From Sphingobacterium multivorum (GTDB lineage: Bacteria > Bacteroidota > Bacteroidia > Sphingobacteriales > Sphingobacteriaceae): DNA of 64,000 nucleotides. The position numbers and the translations under genes are program-made. The DNA lies in the NCBI RefSeq assembly GCF_039511225.1, contig NZ_CP154261.1:744001-808000 (forward strand). The letters are read 5' to 3'. Shown in pieces: positions 46,531 to 55,198 of this stretch (position 1 is the stretch's first letter; each line of letters starts with the position of its first letter). The notes beneath the pieces were generated by a model that was not told the DNA's origin, searched no databases, and saw only the letters and a list, made by a program, of their open reading frames with translations.

Positions 46531-48044
46531 CCTGCATTTTGTTTAATGACGCCGGAACTGTTGTCGATCTCGCGTTGTGGAACTGCCCAGACATCATGTA
46601 CTTGCGGATTGAAATTTCTAGCCGGCCAAATTACAGCACCATCAAAATCGTGTAGCGGTTTGGCATAGGTAGCTTGCGCATCGCCCCATCTGACCAAATC
46701 GCGGTGACGGTCTGCCCATTCACCAGCAAGTTCATTGCGGCGCTCACGTTTTAGGTCTACGAGGGTCATTCCGCTTTTTGCGATTAAACCAGCTCTTTTT
46801 CTAATTTTATTTAATTCGGTATCACCAGCACCAGCGCCATTTAAATTAATGGCCGCCTCAGCTTTAATCAATAATACTTCGGCATAACGCATCAAGGGTA
46901 CATTGAGGTCTGTAGTGCCGTTGTCACCATTTGGATTGACATGTGTTGGAATAGGGTTGGCATATGAAAATGGTTCCATGTACTTTTTGAACTGATAGTT
47001 CGAAGTCGCGCCACCGTCTTTAGTAAATGTACGTTCTGCGCCAAAAAACTGGAATTTGTCTCCTGGTTTCAAGATTGTTGCTTCACGACGCAAGTCACCT
47101 GTTTCAAAAGAATCGTAAAGTTCTTTTGTCGGCAGATAGTAACCCCAGCCGTTGTAAATTCCCCAAGCTTTGTTGGTCAACATCACACCTGGAAGTTTGC
47201 TGCCCCAGCCAGTACCGCCACCATTAGGTGTACAGACCACCGACCAGATATATTCTTTGGACCAGTTGTTGGCGGCTTTAAACACATCCACAAAGTTGGT
47301 CAATAATTCATGTTTGCCCGAACTGATCACCATATCCGCGTACTTCGCTGCATTGGTATAATCTTTTTTGTACAGATACACTTTTGATAAATAGGCCCAT
47401 GCAGCTGTTTTGTGGGCTTTACCATAATCGGTATCCTTCATCTCAGAAAAATAAGGAAGGTTGTCGGCCGCTTTTAATAGCAGTGAAATGATGTAATCGT
47501 AGTTTTCATTAACGTTGTTGGCTCTGGCTACCGGAACGGAAGCATCTGTTTCAGGTGTAACAATAGGAACACCCGCTTTGTCGTTACCATAGTTTGCGGC
47601 GAGCTGAAAATAAACCAGGCCTGCATTGAAATAGGCGTCACCAATGATCTGTTTTTTTCGAGCTTCATCCATGGAGATATTGGGAACATTCACAATAATA
47701 TCGTTGGCCCTTTTTATAATCGCATAACGCATGCTCCATTGCGATTCTGTATAACCGCCACCGATGTAATTGCGGTTGAAATTTTTGATATTGTCGGCTT
47801 CGGGTTTGTTACGTCCGGTCACCATGTCGTCACTGGCATTAATAAACCAGAACATTCCACGACCATAATAATCCTCTTCGTTGTACTTTTCATACATACC
47901 AGCTTCTGCTTTGATCGCATCTTGTTCCGTTTTCCAGAAATTCTGTGCAGACGGGGAGCCCTCTGGCGTTATATCTAACTGTTTGTTGCACGATGCAAAA
48001 AATGCTAGTGCAGCTATTGCAAGGTATTTTATATTCGTTTTCAT
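46524..48044 (-). CDS. SusD/RagB family surface lipoprotein
   Basis: 506 residues. Lipobox FASC with C19. SusD features: N-terminal LDITPEGS and SAQNFWKTEQDAIKAEAGMY, TPR-like helices, GDAYFNAGLVYFQLAANYG, LMRYAEVLLIKAEAAI and the C-terminal ELAGEWADRHRDLVRWG. It binds glycans at the cell surface and forms the lid of the SusC transporter encoded immediately upstream. The specific glycan cannot be told. Confidence 0.95.
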   Translation of the reverse strand: MKTNIKYLAIAALAFFASCNKQLDITPEGSPSAQNFWKTEQDAIKAEAGMYEKYNEEDYYGRGMFWFINASDDMVTGRNKPEADNIKNFNRNYIGGGYTESQWSMRYAIIKRANDIIVNVPNISMDEARKKQIIGDAYFNAGLVYFQLAANYGNDKAGVPIVTPETDASVPVARANNVNENYDYIISLLLKAADNLPYFSEMKDTDYGKAHKTAAWAYLSKVYLYKKDYTNAAKYADMVISSGKHELLTNFVDVFKAANNWSKEYIWSVVCTPNGGGTGWGSKLPGVMLTNKAWGIYNGWGYYLPTKELYDSFETGDLRREATILKPGDKFQFFGAERTFTKDGGATSNYQFKKYMEPFSYANPIPTHVNPNGDNGTTDLNVPLMRYAEVLLIKAEAAINLNGAGAGDTELNKIRKRAGLIAKSGMTLVDLKRERRNELAGEWADRHRDLVRWGDAQATYAKPLHDFDGAVIWPARNFNPQVHDVWAVPQREIDNSSGVIKQNAGW

Positions 48045-48101
48045 TTTTTTTTTTTTATTTTTTAGGGCAGATAAGTATAACTTATCTGCATTGTTTTAAG
48101 A

Positions 48102-51100
48102 TTAGAAATTGACATTTAAACCAACAATAAAGCTTCGGGCTTGTGGATAACGGCCGACATCAAGACCATTGTTATCCATCCCAATTTCTGGGTCAAAACC
48201 TGTATATTTTGTAATGGTGAACAGATTATTGGCCGTTGCATAAATGCGTACGTTACCCGTCTTAAATTTGCTTGCAATTGATTTTGGTAAAGTGTAGCCT
48301 AATGTAACGTTACGAATGCGGAGGTAAGAACCGTTTTCAATGTAAAAATCAGATGCATTGAAGTTTCCGTTAGCATCTGAGGTGGAAATGATTGGCACTT
48401 TACCGTTTGGATTTTCTGGAGACCAGGCATCCAAAATACCCGTTAACTTATTGTAAGAAGGGCCGCTTGCACTATACGTTGTTCTTTTGATAGCGTTGAA
48501 AAGCTTGTTGCCTTGAACCCCCTGAGCAAAAATATTGAAATCAAAATCCTTATAATTCGCATTAAAGCTCAATCCATAAGAGAAATCCGGGTATGCACTG
48601 CCCGCAAAATAACGATCTTCAGGTCCGATTGAACCATTGCCATCAATGTCTACAAATTTGAAATCTCCCGCTTTTGCATTCGGCTGAATTTTTTGTCCAT
48701 TGGCGTTTTTGTAATTATCAGCTTCGGCTTGACTCTGGAAGATACCATCTGTTTTGAGCACATAGTAGCTGTAGAGCGGTTGACCGACGGTAATAGAGAG
48801 CGGAGCCAATTCATTTCTGAAATTAGTACCCACAGCAATGGTGTTCAAGCCCGGTGCTAATTCTTCAACCTTGTTGTTTAATTTGGTTAAGGTTGCATTG
48901 ATGGAATATGTAAAGTCGGAATTTCTTGAACTATTGTAGGTCAATCCTAGCTCAATACCCCTGTCTTTGACTAAACCCGCGTTGATCGTTTGACTATTTA
49001 AGCCTGCTGTACCTGGTAGTGAACGGGTTAAGATCATTTTATTTGTTTCCTTAATAAAATAATCGGCGACTAAGTTAAAATGGTTGAAAATTCCCAAATC
49101 TAAACCTATATTAGTCTGTTTACTTTCTGCCCAAGTGAGGTTCTTGTTGGCCAGAATCGTTTGTACGTATCCTTTTTGTAAGGTTGGTGTTTGACCGAAA
49201 TAACTTTGTGTCGATGCTAGTAGCGGGTTGACAGCTGCAGCTGACAAACTACCGAGATTACCTAAAATACCATAGCTACCGCGTAATTTTAATTGATCTA
49301 ACCAGGTTGCTGATTTTAAAAACTCTTCTTTGCTGATTACCCATCCTGCTGATGCAGAAGCGTAGTTTTTAAATCTATTTTCCTTTGTCAACATGGATGA
49401 CCCATCGCGTCTACCAATCAACGATAATAAATATTTATCATTGTAACTGTAGTTTGCTCGTAAGAATAGCGAGGATATTGCTGTTGAAGCGTAGCCACTT
49501 TCTGAAGGTTGAATGGTATTGGCATTTGTTAAATAACGGTATTGTTTGGACTCATCATCAAAGCCTGCCCCGGAAGTATATAGATAGGTGTTTTTTGTCT
49601 TTTGGAAGGTATAACCACCGGTTAGGTCAAGTTGATGCTTGTCGAAAGAAGTTTTGTAATTTAAAACTTGTTCTGCAAGGATATCGTTTGCATCATCAGC
49701 TCGTTCAACTAGACTATTGCTCAAAACGGGTTTACCTATTTCAGGACGTCGTGGTGTAAAACTTTTATATCTAGCGTTTGATTTAGTAATACTTAAGTTG
49801 GATCTGAATGTTAAGCCTTTTGCCAATTGGATGCTCGCATACGGATTGACAACAAGGACATTGACCGGATTGTTGATGTCGATGCGCATCAGTTCGGCAA
49901 CAGGGTTAATGATATCACCGTAATCGCCCGGGAATGGCCCTGGTAGACCGGCGAAGCTTCCGTCTGCATTGTAAGGGGTTCCATTGGTTGGATAATAAAT
50001 GGCAGACAATAGCGCTCCTGTATAATCGCTACTCGTATTGGCGCCATTTCCATTGGTACTGCTGTAGGATAAGTTTTCACCAACTTTCAACCAAGGGGTG
50101 AGTTGATGTTCTGAATTTATCCGGAAATTATAGCGCTTGGTTTTCGTATTTAGGACAATACCTTCGGCGTTGCGGTAATTGAAACTGAGGTAAAAACTAG
50201 ATTTTTCGCTACCACCATTAATTGCAGCATTGTAATCCTGTAGTGCTGCATTTCTAAAAACTTCATCCATCCAGTTTGTTTTGGTCACTAGACCCTCTGG
50301 GTATTTGGCTGGATCAAAAGCAGGTAGGATCGTAGTTCCACCATTTTTTGCAGCTGTTGCAGCGACTTCGGCACGTTGTTCGGCATTTAGCGGCTGTAAT
50401 TTTCGCCAAGCGCTTTGTTGGCCTAACTTGGCATCAACGCTAATTTGCATCTGTCCTTTTTTTCCTTTTTTAGTGGTGATCAGTACCACACCACCAGAAG
50501 CTCTAGCACCATAGATCGCTGCAGAAGCATCCTTTAATACGGAAATAGACTCAATGTCGTTGGGATTTAATTGTGGAGTACCTAGGAAAATGGAACCATC
50601 AATAACATAGAGTACACTTTCACCATTGATACCACCAGCACCGCGGATATTGATACGGGGCGAAGCAGTTGGGTCACCACCTTCGTTTGTGACAATAACA
50701 CCTGGTGATTTACCGGCCAATACTTCTCCAACACTGTTGACAGACCTAGACGATAATTTGTCAAGTGAAACCAAGCTTACAGCGCCCGTTAATGTCTCTT
50801 TTTTCTGCGTTCCATAACCAACAACAACAACTTCGGATAGGGTCGAACGTTCTTCGCTTAGCGTTACATTAATAACTTCATTTTCGCCAACTGCGACTTC
50901 CTTGGAATGGAATCCGACCATCGAAAAAGAAAGTACAGCTTGCGGTCCTGCCTCGATTCGGAAGGCTCCTTTTGTATCTGTTGTCGTTCCAACCTGCGTA
51001 CCAACTACTTTTACAGAAACACCTGCGATTGCAGTTCCCAATGTGTCCCGTACAAAACCTGTCACGATACGATCTGCCTTCATGTTTGCTTGTGTGTTCA

Positions 51101-51446
51101 AGATTACATAGTCCTCTTTTTCCACCGCATTGATTCCAAGCTTATTCAAAAGAGAGCGAACTGGTTCAGTTTTAAAACTGCCGCTTAAGACCGTGTTACG
51201 TTCTTGCAATAGATCAGGATTGTAAACAAAATGAAGGCCTGAAAGACTCTCGATTTTGTGTAGAATCACATCGAGTTTCTCGCCCTTGCTTATTTTGATG
51301 TTTACACTGCTTTTGTCCAGACGTTGGGCCATGCTTGGGGAGGCCATCAATGAACTGCAGAATACCGAAGTAATCGAAAATGCGATGCAGGGATACTTCA
51401 TGATCCGATAAAAAGAGAATTCTCTTTTGAATGCAGGTGTTTTCAT
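48102..51446 (-). CDS. SusC/RagA TonB-dependent transporter with signalling domain
   Basis: 1114 residues from ATG 51446 (an ATG at 51479 would add 11). Signal peptide with positive start; STN secretin/TonB short N-terminal domain (GEKLDVILHKIESLSGLHFVY), a carboxypeptidase-like beta domain (VTGFVRDTLGTAIAGVSVKV), the SusC-type plug (VVVGYGTQKKETLTGAVS, YVIDGSIF, VLKDASAAIYGARASGGVVLITTKKG) and a barrel ending in FIVGLNVNF. The STN domain fits control through the adjacent FecR-type anti-sigma and ECF sigma factor. It moves large ligands across the outer membrane together with SusD. Confidence 0.94.
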   Translation of the reverse strand: MKTPAFKREFSFYRIMKYPCIAFSITSVFCSSLMASPSMAQRLDKSSVNIKISKGEKLDVILHKIESLSGLHFVYNPDLLQERNTVLSGSFKTEPVRSLLNKLGINAVEKEDYVILNTQANMKADRIVTGFVRDTLGTAIAGVSVKVVGTQVGTTTDTKGAFRIEAGPQAVLSFSMVGFHSKEVAVGENEVINVTLSEERSTLSEVVVVGYGTQKKETLTGAVSLVSLDKLSSRSVNSVGEVLAGKSPGVIVTNEGGDPTASPRINIRGAGGINGESVLYVIDGSIFLGTPQLNPNDIESISVLKDASAAIYGARASGGVVLITTKKGKKGQMQISVDAKLGQQSAWRKLQPLNAEQRAEVAATAAKNGGTTILPAFDPAKYPEGLVTKTNWMDEVFRNAALQDYNAAINGGSEKSSFYLSFNYRNAEGIVLNTKTKRYNFRINSEHQLTPWLKVGENLSYSSTNGNGANTSSDYTGALLSAIYYPTNGTPYNADGSFAGLPGPFPGDYGDIINPVAELMRIDINNPVNVLVVNPYASIQLAKGLTFRSNLSITKSNARYKSFTPRRPEIGKPVLSNSLVERADDANDILAEQVLNYKTSFDKHQLDLTGGYTFQKTKNTYLYTSGAGFDDESKQYRYLTNANTIQPSESGYASTAISSLFLRANYSYNDKYLLSLIGRRDGSSMLTKENRFKNYASASAGWVISKEEFLKSATWLDQLKLRGSYGILGNLGSLSAAAVNPLLASTQSYFGQTPTLQKGYVQTILANKNLTWAESKQTNIGLDLGIFNHFNLVADYFIKETNKMILTRSLPGTAGLNSQTINAGLVKDRGIELGLTYNSSRNSDFTYSINATLTKLNNKVEELAPGLNTIAVGTNFRNELAPLSITVGQPLYSYYVLKTDGIFQSQAEADNYKNANGQKIQPNAKAGDFKFVDIDGNGSIGPEDRYFAGSAYPDFSYGLSFNANYKDFDFNIFAQGVQGNKLFNAIKRTTYSASGPSYNKLTGILDAWSPENPNGKVPIISTSDANGNFNASDFYIENGSYLRIRNVTLGYTLPKSIASKFKTGNVRIYATANNLFTITKYTGFDPEIGMDNNGLDVGRYPQARSFIVGLNVNF

Positions 51447-51513
51447 TTTTTTGTAATGATTAGGTAATGAATTACGCATGGTGACTAAGATGTTTTAGGT
51501 AAATTTTTAGACA

Positions 51514-52461
51514 TTATTTGTGGACTTTAAATATTTTATCCTTTTCAATCGTACTGTACTTGAGGTGATGTAGGCTGCAGATGATATCCAGTATTTCTGC
51601 CGGATTTTGTGTGCTATTGAATGTAGCTGTTGTTTTTAAAGGCGAAAGTGAAGTGTCTTTTAAGATAATTTCGATGTTGTAGACATATTCCAGTCTTTTT
51701 ACCACTTCCTTAAGTGGTGTTCCATCAAACGCAATGGCTACGGCTGTATTTTTTTCTACTAGGTTGCGCGATGATTGTTTGGTCTCTTTATCATAGCGTA
51801 GACTTTGGTTTTTGGTTAATATGCCGAGGATCTTATCATTTTGCTCCACAACAACCTTACCCGTAGCGACGGTGACTTCGACTTGATCGGAAGCCTGATA
51901 AGCTTTTATCCGAAAAGAGGTTCCTAATACTTTAACTGCTAGCTTCGATGCAAGCTGTACCTGAAATGGATGCTTCTCGTCGTGGGCAATGTCAAAGAAG
52001 GCTTCCCCCTCAGTAAGTGCTATTTCACGGATATTGCCCTTGAATTTACTTGGATAGCTGATTTTTGAAGATGGTTCGAGGATAATTTCCGAACCATCTG
52101 CCAAGACAATCTTTTTATGTTCCCCTGCAAGAGTTGTTGTGACGATCTGCGCAGATGCTGTGATAGGTTGATTATTTACTTTCCAATAAAGAAGTCCTAT
52201 GGAAGCAATCATTAAAATAGCGGCTGCTATTTTGAATACAGGTGAATACAGCCGGGAAGGTCGTTTACTTCCCTTTTCTGAAATACTGGACTGAATATTG
52301 GCCAATAATTGTTCGCGCAGTGCAGCTTTTCGTTCCTGCGGAACTTTTTTTGCAGCGTTATCCAGTTGGGCGTACCAATCTTCGACTTGCTTAATCTCGG
52401 CGGCGGTAGCCTCTCCATTTAAATATTTTTGCAGTAACTGCTTTGCTTTTTCTTCCCTCAT
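51514..52461 (-). CDS. FecR-family anti-sigma factor
   Basis: ATG 52461 gives 315 residues and is preferred to an in-frame GTG at 52476. N-terminal cytoplasmic sigma-binding part (about 1-75), one membrane helix (about 78-95, IAAAILMIASIGLLYW), FecR domain (LADGSEIILEPSSKISYPSKF, REIALTEGEAFFDIAHDEKHPFQVQ) and a C-terminal DUF4974/STN-like domain (VVKRLEYVYNIEIILKD). It holds the sigma factor at the membrane until the TonB-dependent receptor reports substrate. It lies between the sigma gene and SusC. Confidence 0.93.
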   Translation of the reverse strand: MREEKAKQLLQKYLNGEATAAEIKQVEDWYAQLDNAAKKVPQERKAALREQLLANIQSSISEKGSKRPSRLYSPVFKIAAAILMIASIGLLYWKVNNQPITASAQIVTTTLAGEHKKIVLADGSEIILEPSSKISYPSKFKGNIREIALTEGEAFFDIAHDEKHPFQVQLASKLAVKVLGTSFRIKAYQASDQVEVTVATGKVVVEQNDKILGILTKNQSLRYDKETKQSSRNLVEKNTAVAIAFDGTPLKEVVKRLEYVYNIEIILKDTSLSPLKTTATFNSTQNPAEILDIICSLHHLKYSTIEKDKIFKVHK

Positions 52462-52557
52462 TTGAATACATGTCACTTCAAATGGGAAATGGTACTAGTC
52501 GAAAATATTAGGAGTATATTAAATTATTGTTAACACTCAAAAAAATGGAGGAACTGC

Positions 52558-53085
52558 CTAAGAGAGGCTTTTTTTGAGCAGTTTCATGGCCGAGGTAATT
52601 TGATTCTTGACAGTTTGTACGGAGACATTCAACTCGCTCGCAATTTCCTTGATAGACTTTTCTTGCTTTCGGCTCATGGTGACGACCAGTCGCATACGTT
52701 CGGGAAGCAGCATCAAAGCTTCTTCAACTTTTTGCTGCGCGTCTTTTAGGATTAGTAGGTCGTCCGCTGAATCCGCATATCGTTGGTTCATTAAAGTCGC
52801 TAGTTCGGCTTTATGTCCATCTTTAACTGTCGTATTCCGAAAATGGTTGATTACTTTGAATTTGACAGCCCCATGTAGATAGGCTGCAAGACCACCAGAT
52901 ATGATGACCTGCTCACGGTGTTCCCACAGCGAAATGAAGATTTCCTGGGTAATGTCCTGAGCCACATTTTCGTCGCCTATTTTCTTAAAAGCTGCATCAA
53001 ATATGGCTTCCCAGTACAGATTAAAAATCTGTTCCATGGCAAAGTGGTCACCTCGCTTTAATGATGCTATCAATAATTCGCTCAC
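52558..53085 (-). CDS. ECF RNA polymerase sigma factor (FecI-like, Bacteroidota type)
   Basis: 175 residues with start GTG 53085; the nearest ATG would remove part of region 2. Sigma region 2 (FNLYWEAIFDAAFKKIGDENVAQDITQEIFISLWEHRE pattern, cited in part) and region 4 (LPERMRLVVTMSRKQEKSIKEIA plus the HTH LNVSVQTVKNQI) are complete. It directs transcription of the PUL when released by FecR. A -7 box (TAGCTTTG) lies 20 bases upstream. Confidence 0.93.
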   Translation of the reverse strand: MSELLIASLKRGDHFAMEQIFNLYWEAIFDAAFKKIGDENVAQDITQEIFISLWEHREQVIISGGLAAYLHGAVKFKVINHFRNTTVKDGHKAELATLMNQRYADSADDLLILKDAQQKVEEALMLLPERMRLVVTMSRKQEKSIKEIASELNVSVQTVKNQITSAMKLLKKSLS

Positions 53086-53104
53086 AAGATCAGTTTTAAT
53101 TGGA

Positions 53105-53112
53105 CAAAGCTA
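53105..53112 (-). promoter_or_regulatory. -7 promoter element for the sigma factor gene
   Basis: TAGCTTTG on the minus strand, an exact TAnnTTTG, 20 bases before the GTG start. No convincing -33 TTTG was seen, consistent with a weak housekeeping promoter. Confidence 0.4.
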
Positions 53113-53211
53113 ATAACTCAGTATTCCTTTAAAGTTAATAAATCTTAAAGAGTATATTTTGTCTGTTATAAATTAATCTTGGTAATTTTTGCTGAGATTG
53201 AGCGGTATTTT

Positions 53212-54675
53212 TTATTCTTTATATTCCTTGCCCGTAGCAATGTTAATAAAATAGCCATCGTCCCGATTGCGCTCATTTTTATGTTGTACCCACCCGTTGG
53301 GATTGATGGTCATGTAGCTTTTGTTGCCGATTCGTTGTTTTGTCTTGTTGTTGTATAAAGTATAGCGACCATCTTTATGCTCCTGTAATGCAAAGATTTG
53401 TCGTTTACCATCTAAGGTTTCAATATGTTGGAAATCGGGGTTTATATCCCAAGTCTTTGTACTTGAATTCCATAGGCCTTTTGTAGGTTCCAGATCACCT
53501 CGTTTTACATCAATTAAATAAAGATCTTCTGATGAATCGATGTACTTTATTTTTCCGGTCTTCCAATTCTTTTCCAGGGCATTCGAGGTGAGTAACATGT
53601 GTTTGTCTGGCCAGACCAAATTACCCACCTGATCCAGGATATAGAAATTCGAGGCTTTGATGGTGTCCAATAAGTTGCCATCTTTATCCATATATAACCA
53701 ATCATAAGCCCAGATGGCATGATCGTAGTTAAATCTTCCTAGAATAAAATAGGGCGAATTAGTCACCGAATAAACTAAGGATATTTCTTTTAGAAAGGCA
53801 ATCTGTGTCACATTGGCTTGTCTAATTTGTTTTGGAAAAGCTTTGTCGTATTGTGGAAAGGCATATATGCTGCCTGTATTATTGTCCTTTAGTAGTTTGG
53901 GAATTGCTGGGCTGTAGCGCTCCTGATTGATAGAATCGAGCTGTATGGCCTCATTTTTCCAAAGAAGGTCTATTTTGTCTATGCCTGTCAAAGCGGATAA
54001 AACCGGTTTTTTGCTTCGGATATCAAGGATGGCAAAACTGTTTGCTGATGCTGGAATATAACGTCCGTTTTCCAAGGGCATTTTAATGTGTTCTTCTATT
54101 TTCTTAAGTTTTTGATCTTTTAGCAGATACAGGTTCCCATTGAGGATCAGTTGCTTGTCGTCTAAGGGGTAAGTTGCAAGGTTATATTCGTTCTCATCGT
54201 AAGGAATATCTTTTTTGAGCAGAATCTGATTACTTTCCAATACCCGTATTTCAAGCTTGACATAAGTAGCTGTTTTCTTGATATAACTGCTTAGGATATT
54301 CCAGTCCCATTTCCAGAAGGGCAATTTCTTTTCATATTCCTGGCGTTTCATCAGAAGAGTCAGCTGCTTGAGGTCTAAGAGCTGTAAATCTGTGTCGGAA
54401 TAATGTTCGATAAATTCACCTTTGCTGTTAATGATCCCCGTTTGATCCTTTTCATTGGCTACCAGTGCATATCCTGTGGACGTGAAAGGCTGAGCCCAAT
54501 GGAACTCTTGGGATAGCTTCTTCTGGAATGCACTGTCGACAAAGACAAACTGCTTGTTTTTGGTTTGATAGGGAATCCATTTAACCCGGTCATTTTTTGC
54601 GATTATGGCGGATTCCTGTGCACATGCTGTGATACATAGCATAGTTGTTATACTTAGCAATAATGATTTGATCAT
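53212..54675 (-). CDS. Uncharacterised lipoprotein with WG-repeat-like features
   Basis: 487 residues. Signal peptide with lipobox ITAC (C18). The mature part contains loosely repeated units around phrases such as YALVANEKDQTGIINSKGEFI, FVFVDSAFQKKLSQEF and WLYMDKDGNLLDTI, which resemble WG (KWG) repeats and are likely beta-structured. No catalytic motif was seen. It is the gene upstream of the PUL sigma factor in the same direction with a 126-base gap, so it may or may not belong to the PUL. Confidence 0.65.
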   Translation of the reverse strand: MIKSLLLSITTMLCITACAQESAIIAKNDRVKWIPYQTKNKQFVFVDSAFQKKLSQEFHWAQPFTSTGYALVANEKDQTGIINSKGEFIEHYSDTDLQLLDLKQLTLLMKRQEYEKKLPFWKWDWNILSSYIKKTATYVKLEIRVLESNQILLKKDIPYDENEYNLATYPLDDKQLILNGNLYLLKDQKLKKIEEHIKMPLENGRYIPASANSFAILDIRSKKPVLSALTGIDKIDLLWKNEAIQLDSINQERYSPAIPKLLKDNNTGSIYAFPQYDKAFPKQIRQANVTQIAFLKEISLVYSVTNSPYFILGRFNYDHAIWAYDWLYMDKDGNLLDTIKASNFYILDQVGNLVWPDKHMLLTSNALEKNWKTGKIKYIDSSEDLYLIDVKRGDLEPTKGLWNSSTKTWDINPDFQHIETLDGKRQIFALQEHKDGRYTLYNNKTKQRIGNKSYMTINPNGWVQHKNERNRDDGYFINIATGKEYKE

Positions 54676-54933
54676 CCTTTTTTCTATAAATTGAACCTGG
54701 TTGTTTGTAAGTAGCCCGTGTATTGTTGCGGTTACTAGCTTGTTGATTACAGGTATTTAAACTATACGCTTACTAAACCATTGGGTTTGGAAGCTAAAGT
54801 AGGGGAAACAATCGTTAGAAAAATAGCCGATTTCAGTGATTATCTTGAAGATTCAAAAGGAAGGGAATTTTTCCTTTGCTGGATTTGTAAATTATCGTCA
54901 AGAGAGGCCAATAATGAATATGCTTTTTCCTTT

Positions 54934-54960
54934 GAGCCGATTAATTTGGTTAATCGGCTC
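54934..54960. repeat. Perfect 11-bp inverted repeat before the Fic remnant
   Basis: GAGCCGATTAA (54934-54944), loop TTTGG, TTAATCGGCTC (54950-54960). It ends 3 bases before the ATG of the Fic remnant. There is no T-run on either side, so it is not a typical terminator; it may be an operator or the scar of a rearrangement. Confidence 0.7.
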
Positions 54961-54963
54961 AAT

Positions 54964-55169
54964 ATGTATAACTGGCAATATAAAGAGTGGCCTAATTTGA
55001 GCAGGGAATTGAAGGTTTTATTGGCGGGATGACTGCAAAAAAATATATCTCTATTACACGGACCTCAAAAGCTACTGCGACTAGGGATCTGCAAAGGTTG
55101 CAGGAACTGGGGATAGTTGAACAGTTGGGACATGGGAGATCTGTACGGTACGAACTCATACTTTCTTAA
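54964..55169 (+). pseudogene. Remnant of a Fic-family gene with the catalytic core deleted
   Basis: Two short overlapping frames. The first, from ATG 54964, reads MYNWQYKEWPNLSRELKV and stops at 55032; WQxKEWPNL is how the DUF4172 N-terminus of many Fic proteins begins. The second, ATG 55029 to 55169 (46 residues), reads MTAKKYISITRTSKATATRD and on to GHGRSVRYELIL, which is the C-terminal winged-helix end of the same kind of Fic protein. The Fic domain itself (HPFxxGNGR) is missing, and the two parts are joined out of frame through an ATGA overlap. An intact family member would be about 330-370 residues, so about 800-900 bases seem lost. Confidence 0.7.
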
Positions 55170-55198
55170 CCCCGGGCATAAAGTCCTCGGTGCTTCTA

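Noticed and set aside
54781-55032. 83-residue frame from a TTG codon as a gene
   Set aside because: Its last 22 residues are the start of the Fic remnant from ATG 54964; the part before matches nothing I know and runs through a perfect inverted repeat, so it reads as open by chance.
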